From Lachnospiraceae bacterium (lineage in GTDB: Bacteria > Bacillota_A > Clostridia > Lachnospirales > Lachnospiraceae), in assembly GCA_017960415.1 (NCBI GenBank), contig JAGCZE010000146.1, positions 1 to 5,372 on the forward strand: a DNA stretch of 5,372 nucleotides. The letters are read 5' to 3'. The position numbers were made by a program, and so were the translations under genes. Under the pieces are notes generated by a model. The model made no database searches and was not told where the DNA came from. It was given only the letters and a program-made list of their open reading frames with translations. Positions 4,192 to 5,372 of this stretch are shown one piece after another. How positions within the stretch are numbered: position 1 is the stretch's first letter; each line of letters opens with the position of its first letter.

Positions 4192-5372
4192 ATGAAAAAG
4201 AATATTATCATGGGTGCGGTCGCAGCTGTTGTGATCATAGTCGCGGCGTGCATCATAGGATTTTCGATATATAATGATTATAAAGAGAAAAACACGCCCA
4301 GCGACGTTGTGATGCCGCTTTCGGAGTATTATGGCATAAGCGGCGAGGATGTGATGGTCATTATCGACGAAAAGGTGTATGACAAGAAGGCGTTGTGGCG
4401 CGAAGATATGGTATATTTCGATCTTGACACGGTTGTTTCGATGTACGATCACAGATTTTTCTGGGTCGAAAATGAGAATACCCTGTTCTATGCGCCTCCG
4501 GATACGGTTTATGCCTTTAAGCCCGGCGAGAATGATTATCTGCTGAACCGAAGTGCCGTAAGCAGCAGTGTGCCGATGGTTCAGATCAGGGACGGAGTTG
4601 TTTATGTAAGCATAAAGCTTCTGGAGCAGTACTGCGGCATTACCTACAAGCTGTATGACGAGCCCCACAGGATCCTGATCACTTATTCGGACGAAGCCTA
4701 TCTTGCGGCTGTTGCGACAGAAGATACGCAGATCCGCGTGAGCCAGGATATCAAAGCGGACATCCTGAAAGAGGTTAAGACCGGAGATGTACTGAGATTT
4801 ATTGACGGCGGAGGCATTAGGGAAAAAGGCTTTATCAAGGTCATGAGCGAGGACGGCGTCAGGGGCTATATAAAAGAGGCTTCGATGGAAACCGGCAATT
4901 ATGTGGATCCTGAATTTGTAGGCAAGGCTCCGACAACATATTCTCATAGCAGGCTTAACAAGAAGGTTTATCTGGGCTGGCAGCTGCTTTATACGAAGGA
5001 AAATACAGGATTCTTAAACGAGGCACTGGCTCTGGCTCCCGAGATGAACGTGATCTCACCGACCTGGTTCTATATGTGCGATACAGAAGGAAATCTGATC
5101 GATTACGCGAACAGGGACTATATCGAAACGGCGCATGAAAAAGGGCTTCAGGTCTGGGCACTGTACAAAAACGATACGATAGAAGGCAAGTTCAGCTGTA
5201 CCGAAGACAGCCACAAGGTCCTGTCTTCGACCGAAACAAGGCTGAAGCTGGTTGACAATATAGTTAATGCGGCTGTTGAGTACGGATTTGACGGTATCAA
5301 CATCGATTTTGAGCTGCTCAAGAAGGACTCGGGAGTATATTTCATACAGTTCCTCCGGGAGCTGTCGATCGA
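4192..5372 (+). CDS. Membrane-anchored glycoside hydrolase family 18 protein, 3' end beyond window
   Basis: The 393 visible residues belong to a secreted or surface-anchored GH18 enzyme, a family that cleaves N-acetylglucosamine-containing glycans such as chitin or spore and wall peptidoglycan. The N-terminus has KK then a hydrophobic segment (about 5-26), a signal anchor. Residues about 50-165 resemble the copper-amine-oxidase-N-like beta domain (for example VPMVQIRDGVVYVSIKLLEQ at 127-146, then ILITY). Residues about 178-232 look like a bacterial SH3 domain (IRVSQDIKADIL, ending GVRGYIKE). The GH18 barrel begins near 258 (KVYLGWQLLYT); the catalytic strand is GFDGINIDFE (365-374), with E374 as the expected acid. 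The second Asp of DxxDxDxE is Asn, as I recall for YaaH/SleL-like spore enzymes. AGGAAGG (4174-4180) lies 11 bases before the ATG. The barrel is cut by the window edge, not broken. Confidence 0.93.
   Translation, partial: MKKNIIMGAVAAVVIIVAACIIGFSIYNDYKEKNTPSDVVMPLSEYYGISGEDVMVIIDEKVYDKKALWREDMVYFDLDTVVSMYDHRFFWVENENTLFYAPPDTVYAFKPGENDYLLNRSAVSSSVPMVQIRDGVVYVSIKLLEQYCGITYKLYDEPHRILITYSDEAYLAAVATEDTQIRVSQDIKADILKEVKTGDVLRFIDGGGIREKGFIKVMSEDGVRGYIKEASMETGNYVDPEFVGKAPTTYSHSRLNKKVYLGWQLLYTKENTGFLNEALALAPEMNVISPTWFYMCDTEGNLIDYANRDYIETAHEKGLQVWALYKNDTIEGKFSCTEDSHKVLSSTETRLKLVDNIVNAAVEYGFDGINIDFELLKKDSGVYFIQFLRELSI

Noticed and set aside
4243..4251. VAAC at residues 17-20 of the GH18 protein considered as a lipobox.
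   Set aside because: The hydrophobic segment continues past the cysteine (CIIGF), which favours an uncleaved signal anchor over a lipoprotein signal. It is not fully excluded.
4150..4947. Long minus-strand open frame opposite the GH18 gene (265 codons).
   Set aside because: It lies opposite a clear GH18 protein with recognisable domains, has no ribosome binding site or known motif, and is a shadow frame.

Overview
The window looks like chromosomal DNA of an anaerobic Firmicute of class Clostridia, probably Lachnospiraceae-like. The reasons are a clostridial 2[4Fe-4S] ferredoxin, a DUF1858 redox-disulfide protein, a MecA adaptor, strong AGGAGG ribosome binding sites, and a kinase of a type I associate with that group. 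The lineage is an inference from gene content. There are five protein genes, none overlapping, and most are single transcription units with recognisable promoters.

Layout. Positions 1-119 are an edge with no supportable gene. A 55-residue ferredoxin gene (164-331, minus) ends at a strong hairpin terminator (120-147). It is divergent from a 66-residue DUF1858 CxxC protein (609-809, plus). The two share an AT-rich control region with a near-consensus promoter for the DUF1858 gene. That gene converges on mecA (1041-1820, minus), with a terminator hairpin at 894-921 between them. The 3' ends of both convergent genes carry imperfect tandem duplications that run over the stop codon. mecA is divergent from a Ser/Thr kinase-like gene (2162-3496, plus), each with a clear sigma-A-type promoter in a 341-base gap.

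The kinase frame carries a complete N-lobe only if translation begins at an AUA codon at 2162; the first ordinary start codon (GTG, 2360) would remove most of the N-lobe. The kinase domain is followed by a MinD/ParA-like domain whose Walker A lysines are missing, so it is probably a non-hydrolysing sensor or scaffold. After it comes about 600 bases without a convincing gene (3497-4089). This stretch holds several inverted repeats, a 41-base tandem duplication, two mutually exclusive hairpins ending in a T6 tract, and weak traces of decayed coding sequence. A promoter (4090-4118) and a hairpin then precede a membrane-anchored GH18 glycosidase gene (4192 to the window edge, incomplete).

Functional links. 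The ferredoxin and DUF1858 genes are plausibly a small redox pair. MecA (protein turnover), the kinase (signalling) and the GH18 enzyme (cell wall or spore glycan) are unrelated by operon structure. No mobile element, CRISPR array, tRNA or rRNA was seen. The items most worth checking are the AUA-start kinase with its degenerate ATPase domain, the stop-codon-spanning duplications, and the structured segment at 3836-4040.
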